From: Bacteroidales bacterium
GTDB taxonomy: Bacteria; Bacteroidota; Bacteroidia; Bacteroidales; P3
Assembly (NCBI GenBank): GCA_017449525.1
Contig: JAFTFL010000009.1
Location: 1 to 64,000, forward strand
Reading direction: 5' to 3'
Length of the DNA stretch: 64,000 nt
In this document: one piece after another, positions 11,641-22,013 of the stretch
Position numbering within the stretch: position 1 is the stretch's first letter
How the letters are laid out: each line of letters starts with the position of its first letter
Position numbers and translations under genes: made by a program
Notes under the pieces: model-generated
Told to the model about the DNA's origin: nothing
What the model saw: only the letters and a program-made list of their open reading frames with translations
Databases searched by the model: none

Positions 11641-12008
11641 TTACGTTATACCACGGATCCAATGTGCGGATAACAGGTATCGACCTCAACCAATGCAGCC
11701 CCTACAAGGATTTCGGTCAGGCGTTCTGCCTCAGCGACAAACAAGAGCAGGCGATGGACGTGGCCACAGCGAGGGTGGATATCTTCGGTGGCGAGCCTGT
11801 GGTTAATGCCTACAGATTTGACGAGACGCTGCTTTCGGACGGGACGCTTTCGTTCAAGACCTTTGATGGCTACACGGAGGAGTGGGCCGACTTCGTTTAC
11901 CAGCACCGCGACGAGACGATTGTGCCGCCATATGAAAGGCATAACGTTCCAGTATGCCTTCTGCACCGTTCGCGCCATAGAAAACTGGTGCTGTATGAAT
12001 ATAAGTGA
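11637..12008 (+). pseudogene. DUF3990 protein, truncated and frameshifted
   Basis: The first 95 or so residues match DUF3990, a family with an ADP-ribosyltransferase-like fold. Hallmarks are LYHGSNVRI near the N-terminus, DFGQAFCLSDKQEQA, and FDGYTEEWADFVYQHR. Complete members then carry a conserved stretch ending in QYAFHT..A. Here the annotated frame ends RHNVPVCLLHRSRHRKLVLYEYK, while the neighbouring frame over the same bases (about 11925-11990) reads GITFQYAFCTVRAIENW, which is the family's normal C-terminus. The simplest reading is an internal deletion plus frameshift, so the toxin is probably dead. Confidence 0.7.
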
Positions 12009-12216
12009 ACAGGAATTCAAGTTTATGGCTGAGGATATCACCTCCGACCTTATTCGGCTTCTGATGGACCGAGATTGTTTGACTTTGGGCAAAGCAGTTG
12101 AAAAGGTTAACGACTCCAATATCTATAAAACCCTACTGCACCCCGCGTCAGAGCTGTACTTGCAGAGTTCAGGTTACGTGTACTCTCTGTTGGAAAAAGA
12201 ATTGAAAACGATATGA
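11995..12216 (+). CDS. Small helical protein of the DUF3791/DUF3990 locus
   Basis: A 73-residue protein starting MNISEQEFKFMAEDITSDLI and ending SSGYVYSLLEKELKTI. Small proteins of this type, with ..L.....Y..SSGYVYS.L.., often follow DUF3990 genes in Bacteroidota as the third gene of the module. The start at 11995 lies over the end of the broken DUF3990 frame, and the stop overlaps the next start at 12213 by 4 bp. The role is probably antitoxin-like, but this is inferred only from context. Confidence 0.6.
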   Translation: MNISEQEFKFMAEDITSDLIRLLMDRDCLTLGKAVEKVNDSNIYKTLLHPASELYLQSSGYVYSLLEKELKTI

Positions 12217-12797
12217 AACAAGGCAATCTGTTTTGGCCGCTGGTGGTGGGGTTGGTGCTGGTGCTGGTAATGGGATTTCTGGCACTGACCAACGCCATCG
12301 GGATTTGGCGCATTCCGGAGTTGTGGTCGCAGATCTTCGCCGCCTGCACGGGTGCCATCGTGGTGGCGGTGGTTACGATGGTGCTGATGCACGGACAACG
12401 CGCCACGGAAGAAGCAAAGGAGAAAAGCATCAAGATATACGAGAGCAAGGTGGCCGTCTACTCTCGATTTGTGACCAAGATGTACAAACTGCTTGAGGAC
12501 GACCAGGTGTCGTGCGACGACTTCCTGGCCCTACGCACCGAGATTTTCAGCTCGCTGATATTCTACCTTGACGACAGCCACCTGCGCATGGTGTTCGCCG
12601 AGATAGGCAATATTAAGGACTTCCGCGACGGCACCGCGATGGTCTCCACCTTCGCCCGCATCACCAACATCCTGCAAGACGACCTGCTGTCGCGCTCCTA
12701 CCGCGCCGACGACCGCGAGCAGGTGTTAGTCGACCTCTGGCAGCGCTTCGAGACTTTGTCGGCCTTTTGCCCCATTCCCGGCAAAAAGGAGGACTGA
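12213..12797 (+). CDS. Two-helix membrane protein, copy 2
   Basis: A 194-residue near-identical paralogue of the protein at 8181. It has two N-terminal membrane helices and a charged helical domain containing KSIKIYESKVAVYSRF and LDDSHLRMVFAEIGNIKDF. Differences between the copies are few, which suggests recent duplication or gene conversion. It overlaps the preceding small ORF by 4 bp and is followed 12 bp later by the 12810 gene, so it sits in a tight rightward operon. The function is unknown. Confidence 0.75.
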   Translation: MKQGNLFWPLVVGLVLVLVMGFLALTNAIGIWRIPELWSQIFAACTGAIVVAVVTMVLMHGQRATEEAKEKSIKIYESKVAVYSRFVTKMYKLLEDDQVSCDDFLALRTEIFSSLIFYLDDSHLRMVFAEIGNIKDFRDGTAMVSTFARITNILQDDLLSRSYRADDREQVLVDLWQRFETLSAFCPIPGKKED

Positions 12798-12809
12798 AAC
12801 GACTTTGCA

Positions 12810-13784
12810 ATGGCCTATGGACCTAATACTTGGGTGAACTTCGACGGCTATGTGTCGCTTATAGTCGGCGTGTGGCAGGGCTATTACGAGCCTTTCGATG
12901 CCGAGGTGGTGGATGGGGAGGCGCGCTGTGGCGAGAAGCGCCACCGCCAGATGGTGTTGCGCGACCTTTTCGACGACCACGGGCGGTGCCTGGCAGGGGT
13001 GCCGGCGATGAAATATCTGGAAGCCGTGCAGGATGACCTGCGCCCTGCCACGGAGTCCGACCTGCGCCGCATTGACAGCTTCCGCACCCGCCGCCCCGAC
13101 GACTACCGCCGTTGGTTGGAACGCGACGCCACGTGCACCGACTGGGTAACCCTCGGCATCCCCGTGCCACCCGAGAAGCAGCGTGCCACCCTCATGCAGT
13201 TCCGCAAGCTGTCGCGCCCGCTGCCCGCTGCCGTTACATACAACGAACTGAAAGCTATCGCCGCCGAGGCAGGCCTGGACTTGCAGGGGTGCCGTAGCGA
13301 CTACGCCTCGCAGTACGAAGACTATGTCTGCTTCTCGCTTTTCTTCCGCGTGGGCGAGCAGCGCGACCGGCAGCAGCTCTATCACGCCATCAAGCGGTTC
13401 GACCACCGCGATAGCACCGAGGATGCCCGCCTGCTGAACGACCCCGCTTGCTGGTTCAACTTCGAACACCTGTTTCTCTTCGTGGCACGCAATGTGAAGG
13501 AGTACATGGCACAGCACCCCAACCCGTCGCTGCAAAGTCTCCTAATGGATATGAAACCGGCCTTCCAAGCACTCGTCGACGGCAAGCACAAGGGCAATCC
13601 TTTGGCAAAGGAATTCCATGGCTGGGTACCTAAGCGCGTGTTCTGTTGCCAAGAGGCCTGGCAGACGGGTGCCGACTACCTCGCCCTTCTCTCCAACCGC
13701 TACTCTACAGCCCCGCTGGCCGCCGCCATGCGCACCGCCGAGTGGCAGCAGAAATACCGATGGATTTACGACGTATGCTTATAA
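12810..13784 (+). CDS. Uncharacterised 324-residue protein
   Basis: A soluble protein with no signal peptide or membrane segment and no family I can name. It is rich in Arg, Asp, Trp and Tyr, with segments GVWQGYYEPFDAEVVDGEAR, DYRRWLERDATCTDWV and HGWVPKRVFCCQEAW. It lies in a compact operon: 12 bp after the membrane-protein gene and overlapping the following TPR gene by 10 bp. Translational coupling suggests the three products work together, in an unknown process. Confidence 0.6.
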   Translation: MAYGPNTWVNFDGYVSLIVGVWQGYYEPFDAEVVDGEARCGEKRHRQMVLRDLFDDHGRCLAGVPAMKYLEAVQDDLRPATESDLRRIDSFRTRRPDDYRRWLERDATCTDWVTLGIPVPPEKQRATLMQFRKLSRPLPAAVTYNELKAIAAEAGLDLQGCRSDYASQYEDYVCFSLFFRVGEQRDRQQLYHAIKRFDHRDSTEDARLLNDPACWFNFEHLFLFVARNVKEYMAQHPNPSLQSLLMDMKPAFQALVDGKHKGNPLAKEFHGWVPKRVFCCQEAWQTGADYLALLSNRYSTAPLAAAMRTAEWQQKYRWIYDVCL

Positions 13785-14485
13785 ACAGAAGACATAGAAG
13801 GAAGCAGAAACCATCCTGCCACCGCTGGCGAGTCGAGGTCGGCAATGTGGTGGTGTACACCAGGAATGTACAATTCGGCGAACGACACCACCGTCAATGG
13901 GATTCGGAGGCGTTGTTCTTTCAAGCCCTGAAACTTGGTGACGACGAGCTGGAACAGCAAGTGGAACTCCTCACGCGAGCCATAGACCTCATGCCACGCG
14001 ACGCCGATTGCTACATCAACCGCGGTGTGGCGCGCGATGCCATAGGCGATGCCGAAGGAGCCCTGGCGGACTACAACATAGCCATCCGGCTGAATCCCAG
14101 GAACGCCATAGCGTGGAACAACCGTGGCTTTCTGCGCTACAAGCAGCAGCGTTTCGCCGAGGCCATCGCCGACTTCGACCGTGCCATCGCCCTCGACCCC
14201 GACTACCTGGACCCCCTCGTCAGCCGCGGTGCCGCCTACGGCACACTGGGTGAGCACGAGCGGGCGTTGGAGGATTTTCAGCGGGCCATCGACATCGATC
14301 CTGACTTCCTGCTGGCACGCGTCAACCGCGCTGCCTACAATATGAACCTTGGCCGCCTCGACGATGCCCGCAAGGAACTGCTCGAGGTGCTGGACCTCGA
14401 TCCCGACAACCGCTCCCGCTCGCTCGCCGAACAATACTTGCAAATGCTTGCCGACGCCATCGCGAAGTGCTCCACACAGGGTTGA
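13775..14485 (+). CDS. Tetratricopeptide repeat protein
   Basis: A 236-residue protein with at least four consecutive TPR units from about residue 65: DADCYINRGVARDAIGD, NAIAWNNRGFLRYKQQR, YLDPLVSRGAAYGTLGE and FLLARVNRAAYNMNLGR, with spacing of about 34 residues. TPR proteins are protein-protein adaptors. I chose ATG 13775 because it overlaps the end of the upstream gene by 10 bp. The longer frame upstream is only a shadow of that gene. No signal peptide is seen. Confidence 0.8.
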   Translation: MLINRRHRRKQKPSCHRWRVEVGNVVVYTRNVQFGERHHRQWDSEALFFQALKLGDDELEQQVELLTRAIDLMPRDADCYINRGVARDAIGDAEGALADYNIAIRLNPRNAIAWNNRGFLRYKQQRFAEAIADFDRAIALDPDYLDPLVSRGAAYGTLGEHERALEDFQRAIDIDPDFLLARVNRAAYNMNLGRLDDARKELLEVLDLDPDNRSRSLAEQYLQMLADAIAKCSTQG

Positions 14486-14589
14486 ATCCGTGTGGATTAT
14501 GTTTCCATCGGCAGGGCTTTCCTTGTTTCTCCCCACGTTCCGAGTATCATGGAGTCGCTGATAAGCATGGCCAACAGAGAGTCGAGAGA

Positions 14590-14811
14590 CAGTGCATTTT
14601 TGCCGACGAGGTTCGAATACTTTCTTCTTGGGATATTGAGGCGGCTGAATACCAATACTTGTTGCGGAACATATCGCTTGTAGAATTGATAGACCGCTAT
14701 TCGACTTACTGTGAGGCACAAGCTCTGCTTATTGACATTGAACAGGGTCTGATAGAGGCAGCGGTGGCGTATAACTTGGTCGCATGTGTCGAGGTGGTAG
14801 AAATTCAATGA
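14590..14811 (+). pseudogene. Remnant of TolC-family outer-membrane efflux protein C-terminus
   Basis: The frame ending at 14811 encodes AAEYQYLLRNISLVELIDRY, then YCEAQALLIDIEQGLIEAAV. This is the usual pattern at the end of TolC-family factors (short loop, then S..ELLDA......A...L......A...Y). The upstream part of such a gene is missing or scrambled. A lipoprotein-like start follows 15 bp later in the same frame, as expected for a membrane-fusion-protein gene after tolC. The assignment rests on one pattern only. Confidence 0.4.
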
Positions 14812-14826
14812 ATAATCATCGTGAAT

Positions 14827-14945
14827 ATGAAGCACGTACTCATAGTGCTACTGGCTTTGTTGGCCTGTGGGCGAATGGAGTCTGTAATCAGTGAGCCCAA
14901 CTCAGATATGCAGAACGTAGTGATGTTGCAGGCGGAGGATAGGGG
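14827..14945 (+). pseudogene. Remnant of efflux membrane-fusion lipoprotein N-terminus
   Basis: The reading frame MKHVLIVLLALLACGR has a lipoprotein signal sequence with lipobox LLAC. It is followed by an acidic linker and NVVMLQAEDR, as in the N-termini of RND/HlyD-type adaptor lipoproteins. The frame then runs directly into response-regulator sequence, so the rest of the adaptor gene and any pump gene appear deleted. Confidence 0.35.
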
Positions 14946-15554
14946 CGGTGATACTTCAGCCCATTCTCTTTTGCTTAGAGCCAAGCAAGATTGTGGCCGA
15001 CCAAAAGTATCAAGTGTTCGTTCTTCTGATGCTCGATGTTTGCATGCCTGTAGTCAGTGGGATGGAACTTTGCGGACGCCTGTGTGCAGAGCGGGGACTT
15101 TCAATTGTCTGTCATTACGATCACAGCCCTCGGTACCCCGATGATATAGTAAAGAGACTGCGGGTAGGTGCTGACAACTACATTGTGAAGAGTTTTAAGT
15201 TTGTTGAGTTAGTGGCTTGTATTGAGTTGTTTCTGCGATGTACGCAGGGGTTGGCGATAGTTAGATGCACTGTTTTGTTGACCTTCGGCTCGACCTTGCA
15301 TTGCACCGTGCTATAGAGGGGACGTATTGGTGGCGTTGGGTGCTAAGAAGTACCGCCTGCTGGGTTTTATGATGGTTCACTTCGATCAGGTATTTACACG
15401 TGAGAGACTTCTGCACGATGTGTGGGACAAAGATTTCGATACTTCTACCAATGTTGTTGTCTACGTGCGTTACCTTTGAGCCAAAATCGATGAACCGTTT
15501 GGTCGTCAGTTCATCCACACCGTGCTTGGTAAAGGGTACATCATGTACGAATAA
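14946..15554 (+). pseudogene. Decayed OmpR/PhoB-family response regulator
   Basis: Receiver-domain sequence is readable at about 14990-15240: LMLDVCMPVVSGMEL with the phosphoacceptor Asp, then GADNYIVKSFKFVELVA, where KPF has become KSF. After a frame change near 15320, the winged-helix output domain is readable: KKYRLLGFMMVHFDQVFTRE, RLLHDVWDKDFDTSTNVVV, an in-frame TGA, then DEPFGRQFIHTVLGKGYIMY and TAA at 15552. The N-terminal beta strand is missing. With a frameshift, a nonsense codon and a truncated front, this gene cannot make a working regulator. Confidence 0.8.
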
Positions 15555-15566
15555 TCAGCCACTCTG

Positions 15567-16664
15567 TTGTCTCTCATGAAGATTGGTCCTAAAATATCAC
15601 CTGTCTATTCGTTGCTAACTGTGTTGTTTGTTCTGGTTATAGATCTGTTGTTCTACCTCTTCTTCTGCCAATATGCAGATGATGTGTACTACAATTTCCT
15701 CGAAGAGAAAGCGCGTATGCTGGCAATGGAGTGCTTTGGAACCGATGACATGGTTCTTGCCAAGTATCGGTACGTGGTGCAGAGATGACAGAATACAATT
15801 CCTACCATCGAACAGAAAATTACCGATATAGCCAATCGTGACACTGCTCGTTTGTCTCTCGTACCCCTTTGTGATTCGGCACAGGGTTTCCTACTGCTTG
15901 ATGGCAAGGTGGTCAACTTCCGTTGCGCAGGGGTGGTAGACTCTACGCTTCTTTACTATGACAATCAAGGTACATTTGCTTCACTCGTCGTTAGCCGCAA
16001 TCCCTACGGTGAATCCGTGGTAGGCGCGCTGTGGTTGGGGCTTGCCATGATGGTGCTACTTACTGTCGTCCTGCTTTGGTTTATCAGCCGTTTGTGGGCT
16101 TCACGCATGGTGAACGGCATTGATGCCGACTATTAGGCTGAGAAACTTTTTGTCAGAAATGTGTGGCATGAGATAGACACCCCACTTGCTGCCATACAGG
16201 GTGAGCGCGAGGTGGCCTTGCTGCGTGAAAGGTCGCCCGAGGAATACCGTTTTGGCTACGTCTTCACCATCATCTGTCCCTCATGCTATGCCGACGTAAG
16301 CCTTACCATTGTGTGAGACTTTCCTACCACCATCGCCTTTGAGTTACATGGCATCATGGTGCGCAACCTTCTGTTCAACGCCTGTAAATATGGAGACGGA
16401 AGTCCCAATATCCTCACTATTGACCGTCCTGTACTGAGTGTTACCAGTAGTGTTACATCTATTCCCGAGGCTGAGCTCAAGCTCATTTTGACCCCGTCTG
16501 CCGCTCGCCCGATGCTGCTGTTGTTGAAGACTATGGCATCGGGTTGTTGATCTCTCATTCCATCCCCAAACGATACAGGATACAACTCGATATCCAGTTC
16601 TCACAGAACAGCACCGCCTTTTCACTCCGTTTTTCGCGAAGGAAAACATGCCGCAGCTTTTTAT
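15567..16664 (+). pseudogene. Decayed sensor histidine kinase
   Basis: One frame runs with family-like sequence through three stop codons: TGA at 15786-15788, TAG at 16134-16136 and TGA near 16315. It encodes an N-terminal membrane helix, a sensor region, a second membrane helix (MMVLLTVVLLWFISRLWA) and a HisKA box reading FVRNVWHEIDTPLAAIQGE (normally HExxTPL). The ATPase N-box VRNLLFNACKYG follows. Near 16520 the frame shifts and the G-box continues as DYGIGLLISHSI, ending at TAG 16664. Partner of the adjacent dead response regulator; both are inactive. Confidence 0.85.
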
Positions 16665-16732
16665 AGGGAGGAGAAATAGATAACTATTGCTATTGTTGGA
16701 TTGCATTTTGAATGCAGATGCAGTAAAGTAAA

Positions 16733-16768
16733 TAAAGAGATGGTTCGATGCGTCGAACCATCTCTTTA
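16733..16768 (-). terminator. Strong hairpin terminating the hydrogenase operon
   Basis: A perfect 16-bp stem (TAAAGAGATGGTTCGA at 16733-16748, complement at 16753-16768) with a TGCG loop, 65 bp past the last hydrogenase gene. Each arm ends in an A/T-rich stretch, so it may stop transcripts from both directions: leftward hydrogenase mRNA and any residual kinase transcript. Confidence 0.75.
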
Positions 16769-16832
16769 TATGCGCAGAGGTGCTGCGCCATTCGCTTCCG
16801 ATAGTGTTGCGGCTGCGAGTGGGAATCGTCCA

Positions 16833-17309
16833 CTATCTGTATTCGGCCAGCATAGCGGGAACCTGGTCGGGCGTGAGGCGTCCGTACACTTTCTCGCCGA
16901 CCATGGCCACAGGGGCCAATCCGCAGGCTCCCACGCAGCGTAGGCAGTTGAGGGAGAATTTGCCGTCGGGGGTGCATTCGCCTATCTCGATTTTGAGCTC
17001 GCGCTTCAAGGCATCAAGCACTTTTTCTGCTCCGCGTACGTAGCAGGCGGTGCCTAAGCAGACATTGATGGGGTGCTCACCTTTGGGCACCATTGTGAAG
17101 AAGGAGTAGAATGACACGATGCCGTAAACCTTCGATACGGGCATGTGCAACTCGTGTGCCACTACTTGTTGCACTTCGGCGGGCAAGTAGCCAAATTGGC
17201 CTTGCACTCCGTGTAGCACATTGATGACTTCGCCGCTGCGGTTGCCAAACGAGGCGCAGATGTCCTTTATGATTTGGATTTTGTCTTCAGACAGTTTGAT
17301 TGTTGCCAT
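16833..17309 (-). CDS. hndA: Hydrogenase subunit, NuoE-like 2Fe-2S protein (HndA type)
   Basis: A 158-residue NuoE/24-kDa-subunit homologue. It shows the thioredoxin-like 2Fe-2S ligands CLGTACYVRG and CLRCVGACG in the C-terminal half, and GYLPAEVQQVVAHE in the helical N-terminal half. In NAD(P)-linked [FeFe] hydrogenases this subunit passes electrons between the flavin subunit and the rest of the complex. It is the last gene of the leftward operon hndB-hndC-hndD-hndA. A gap of about 70 bp from hndD contains a GGGGTGG/CCACCCC hairpin (17333-17365), which might tune its expression. The cellular location is cytoplasmic. Confidence 0.92.
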   Translation of the reverse strand: MATIKLSEDKIQIIKDICASFGNRSGEVINVLHGVQGQFGYLPAEVQQVVAHELHMPVSKVYGIVSFYSFFTMVPKGEHPINVCLGTACYVRGAEKVLDALKRELKIEIGECTPDGKFSLNCLRCVGACGLAPVAMVGEKVYGRLTPDQVPAMLAEYR

Positions 17310-17381
17310 TGTATCTTTTCTGTATTGGTTATGGGGTGGTTGTCCCTGGTGGGGATGGCCACCCCTGTTGCATTGTTTCTC

Positions 17382-19151
17382 TTATTGGAGTGTGGCCTCT
17401 ATCTTGTCGGACTTGTCGAAGTAGTGTGTATGGAGCAACTCGTGCGACAGGTGTCCACAGGGTTCGCCGTAGAACTCTTTGTAGATGGCAATGATGTCGG
17501 GATTTTCATGGCTTTTGCGGATGGGTTTGCCAGCATCTTCACGATAGGTGGCTTCCATGCGTTTGCGTATGATGTCGCTATTGCCGTGGTGATAGGGCTG
17601 ACCCGCGCCGCCAATACAGCCGCCTGGGCAGGCCATAACTTCTACAAAGTTGTATCCATTGGGGTTGCCCGCACGCACCTCTTCCATGATTTTGCGTGCA
17701 TTGCCCAATCCGTAGCACACCGCCACCTTCACTGGTAAACCGTCGAAGTCCACCGTGGCTTCTTTCACGCCGTTCAAGCCGCGCACCTCTTCGAAGTCTA
17801 TCTTGGGCAGACTCTTCTTAGTGTGTAGTTCGTAGGCTGTGCGCAAGGCGGCTTCCATAACGCCACCTGTGGCACCGAATATGACACCTGCACCAGTAGA
17901 TTGACCCAGGGGGCTGTCGAAGTCCTCTTCGGGCAGTTGATTCAGGTCGAGGTTGCACTGCTTTATCATGTGGGCCAGCTCACGTGTGGAGAGTACGTAG
18001 TCGATGTCGGGGTTGCCGTCCTTCCCAAATTCTTCGCGGGCGCACTCGCTCTTCTTGGCCAAGCAAGGCATGATGCTTACGACCACAAGGTCTTTGCGAT
18101 TGACGCCAATCTTCTGCGCAAAGTAGTTCTTGGCCGTTGCGCCGAACATGGCCATCGGGGACTTGGCGGTCGAGGGGTATTCAAGCAAATCGGGGAAGTT
18201 CTTCTCGTAGAAGGCTACCCATGCGGGGCAGCAACTGGTGAACATGGGTAGTTTGGCCTCTTCGCCCTTGAGCACTTTGCCTACGCGTTGCAGCAGTTCG
18301 GTGCCCTCTTCCATGATGGTGAGGTCAGCGCTCCAGTCGGTATCGAATACGTAGTCGAAGCCCAAACGGCGCAATGCTGCTGCCATTTGACCGGTAACAA
18401 TCGAACCAGGCTCCTGTCCAAACTCTTCGCCAAGAGCCACGCGAACGGCGGGGGCTGTGTTGACTATCACAGTCTTTGTGGGGTCGGCGATGGCTTTCAT
18501 CACGTCGTTGATGTTGTCCACCAAGGTCAATGCTCCAACGGGGCACACCTGCACGCACTGGCCGCAGTTGATGCAGCTCGACTCGCCGAGGGGCTGATCA
18601 AAAGCGGGGGCGACCACCGACGGAAAGCCGCGGTTTACTCCGCTGAGGGCTCCTGCGGTCTGGAATTTGGAGCACATGGTTTCGCAGCGACGGCAGTACA
18701 CGCACTTGTCCATGTCGCGATATACGCTCAGCGTGCTGTCCTTCTTGAAGGTGGTCTGCTCGCCTTTGAAGGGCAGTTCACGGATGCCGAGGCGGGCCGC
18801 CAGGGCTTGTAGCTCGCAGTCGCCGCTCTTCTCGCAGCGCAGACAGTCGTTGGGGTGGTCGCTCAGTATGAGTTCAACCACGGTTTTGCGCGCGTTGATG
18901 GCGCGAGGCGATGAGGTGAATACCTCCATGCCTTCCATGCACTCGGTGGCGCATGCAGGAGCCAGGTTGCGACGGCCTTTGACTTCGACCACGCACACGC
19001 GGCACCCACCGGGTTTGTTCTCAAAGTTCATTCCGTCCAGCTCAAAGTAGCAGAGCGTGGGAATGTTGATGCCGGCTTGGCGGGCTGCTTTCAATATGGT
19101 GGTGCCTTCTGCAACTTCTACCGGCTTGTTGTCTATGCTTAACTTTATCAT
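17382..19151 (-). CDS. hndD: [FeFe]-hydrogenase catalytic subunit (HndD type)
   Basis: A 589-residue catalytic subunit that reduces protons to H2. Domains in order: an N-terminal 2Fe-2S ferredoxin fold (CYFE..., GGCRVCVVEV), a His/Cys-ligated 4Fe-4S region (HPNDCLRCEKSGDCEL), two 4Fe-4S motifs (CVYCRRCETMC and CINCGQCVQVCP), then the H-cluster domain. All three H-cluster signatures are intact: TSCCPAW near residue 305, MPCLAKKSE near 360 and ACPGGCIGGAGQP near 505. A short C-terminal tail matches the small-subunit region (PDIIAIYKEFYGEPCGHLSH). The modular layout matches trimeric or tetrameric NAD(P)-linked, probably electron-confurcating, group A hydrogenases. Maturases HydE/F/G are not in this window. 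Confidence 0.96.
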   Translation of the reverse strand: MIKLSIDNKPVEVAEGTTILKAARQAGINIPTLCYFELDGMNFENKPGGCRVCVVEVKGRRNLAPACATECMEGMEVFTSSPRAINARKTVVELILSDHPNDCLRCEKSGDCELQALAARLGIRELPFKGEQTTFKKDSTLSVYRDMDKCVYCRRCETMCSKFQTAGALSGVNRGFPSVVAPAFDQPLGESSCINCGQCVQVCPVGALTLVDNINDVMKAIADPTKTVIVNTAPAVRVALGEEFGQEPGSIVTGQMAAALRRLGFDYVFDTDWSADLTIMEEGTELLQRVGKVLKGEEAKLPMFTSCCPAWVAFYEKNFPDLLEYPSTAKSPMAMFGATAKNYFAQKIGVNRKDLVVVSIMPCLAKKSECAREEFGKDGNPDIDYVLSTRELAHMIKQCNLDLNQLPEEDFDSPLGQSTGAGVIFGATGGVMEAALRTAYELHTKKSLPKIDFEEVRGLNGVKEATVDFDGLPVKVAVCYGLGNARKIMEEVRAGNPNGYNFVEVMACPGGCIGGAGQPYHHGNSDIIRKRMEATYREDAGKPIRKSHENPDIIAIYKEFYGEPCGHLSHELLHTHYFDKSDKIEATLQ

Positions 19152-19217
19152 TGTTGGCTATAATATAATATAAGGTGTCGGCGTGGAACTATGCCACGTG
19201 CACCGATGTGAAATATT

Positions 19218-21032
<1,815 letters not shown>

Positions 21033-21051
21033 TTGTTGAGTCCTCCGTGTA

Positions 21052-21441
21052 TTATTGGTTCGTTTTGTTGGTGGCTATAACTCCTTCTACTTTTTCGTTA
21101 TTTTGTATGTACTTAGCAAGGATTTCGTCGGCACGGTTGTTGTCGACATGTCCGAAAATGACGCTTTCGCGCCCCGGGACGCTCACTTCTACCGTTGGCT
21201 CGGCATGGCAATGTCCCATGCAACCAGTCTGTGTGAACACGGCTTGGATGCCCAGTTCGTCAGCTTTTTGCATCATGTGGGCCATGACCTGCTTTGCTCC
21301 TGCTGCAATGCCACAGGTGGCCATTCCGACCTTGATTTGTACCAGCGACTCAGGATTTTCTGCTTTCTCGCGTACATCAAGTACCGAGTGCAGCCTTTCC
21401 TTCATGGCTTTTAGTTCAGCTAATGATTTTACTTTTGTCAT
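21052..21441 (-). CDS. hndB: Hydrogenase-associated 2Fe-2S protein (HndB type)
   Basis: A 129-residue thioredoxin-like ferredoxin. The four cluster cysteines are visible in MATCGIAAGA and TQTGCMGHCHAEP. Homologues (HndB of Desulfovibrio NADP-reducing hydrogenase) are encoded with NuoE-, NuoF- and HydA-like subunits, as here. It is the first gene of the operon. A TACATTTG promoter box lies about 115 bp upstream, leaving a moderately long leader of roughly 110 nt. Confidence 0.9.
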   Translation of the reverse strand: MTKVKSLAELKAMKERLHSVLDVREKAENPESLVQIKVGMATCGIAAGAKQVMAHMMQKADELGIQAVFTQTGCMGHCHAEPTVEVSVPGRESVIFGHVDNNRADEILAKYIQNNEKVEGVIATNKTNQ

Positions 21442-21555
21442 GTGTGGATATAGATTAGTTTAGGTTTAAATTACGCTTGAAATGTTGTGCATGGGCTTTT
21501 CTTATGTGCTGTATTATAGCTATTTAACTTGTATTAAGATACGCTTGGCGTCGTG

Positions 21556-21563
21556 CAAATGTA
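21556..21563 (-). promoter_or_regulatory. -7 promoter box of hydrogenase operon
   Basis: CAAATGTA on the plus strand reads TACATTTG leftward, matching the Bacteroidota -7 consensus TAnnTTTG, upstream of hndB. Confidence 0.5.
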
Positions 21564-21769
21564 CATTAATTCTTGGGAACTGTGGTGTGGTGCTGCGTTA
21601 ATAATACACATATGTAATTAACATATGGTGTTAATCTCGTGGTGGCTTATGGTTCAGTATTGTAGGAGTGCTGGGCGAGTGGGCGCGCCGCCTGGACAGT
21701 TGGGAGTTGCTGAGTGCGAGCCACTGGCGTGGGATTTGTGGGCGTGGTGCTGTAGTGCATGTGGGGCTA

Positions 21770-21920
21770 TGCCGCACGGCATAGTGGCAGGTGCTGTACG
21801 GTAGGTGGTAGTGGTGCTGTACGGCATTGTATGGCTACAACAAGGTGTGTGCCACACCAGTGTGTAGGGAGTATTGCCCGTGCTGTACGACTTGGACTTC
21901 TATGCCGCAGGGCATGGGGG
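21770..21920. repeat. Cluster 1 of GTACGGC palindromic elements
   Basis: Elements seen include TATGCCGCACGGCATA, GCTGTACGGTAG, GCTGTACGGCATTG, GCTGTACGACTT and TATGCCGCAGGGCATG. All are imperfect forms of the 14-bp palindrome ATGCCGTACGGCAT, spaced roughly 20-60 bp apart. The same family appears at about 39045-39110 and 53698-53850. Confidence 0.65.
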
Positions 21921-22013
21921 TACATGCTCTTCCTCCAAAGCGGAGGAGTGGTGGTCTGTTTTAGGGAAAAGGGTAGGGGTGTTTGCCCCGCCGATGCTGG
22001 GGTAGCGATTTTG

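Noticed and set aside
16733..16768. tRNA gene because of GGTTCGA-like sequence
   Set aside because: The bases form a simple perfect hairpin with a four-base loop; no acceptor, D or anticodon arms can be drawn around it.
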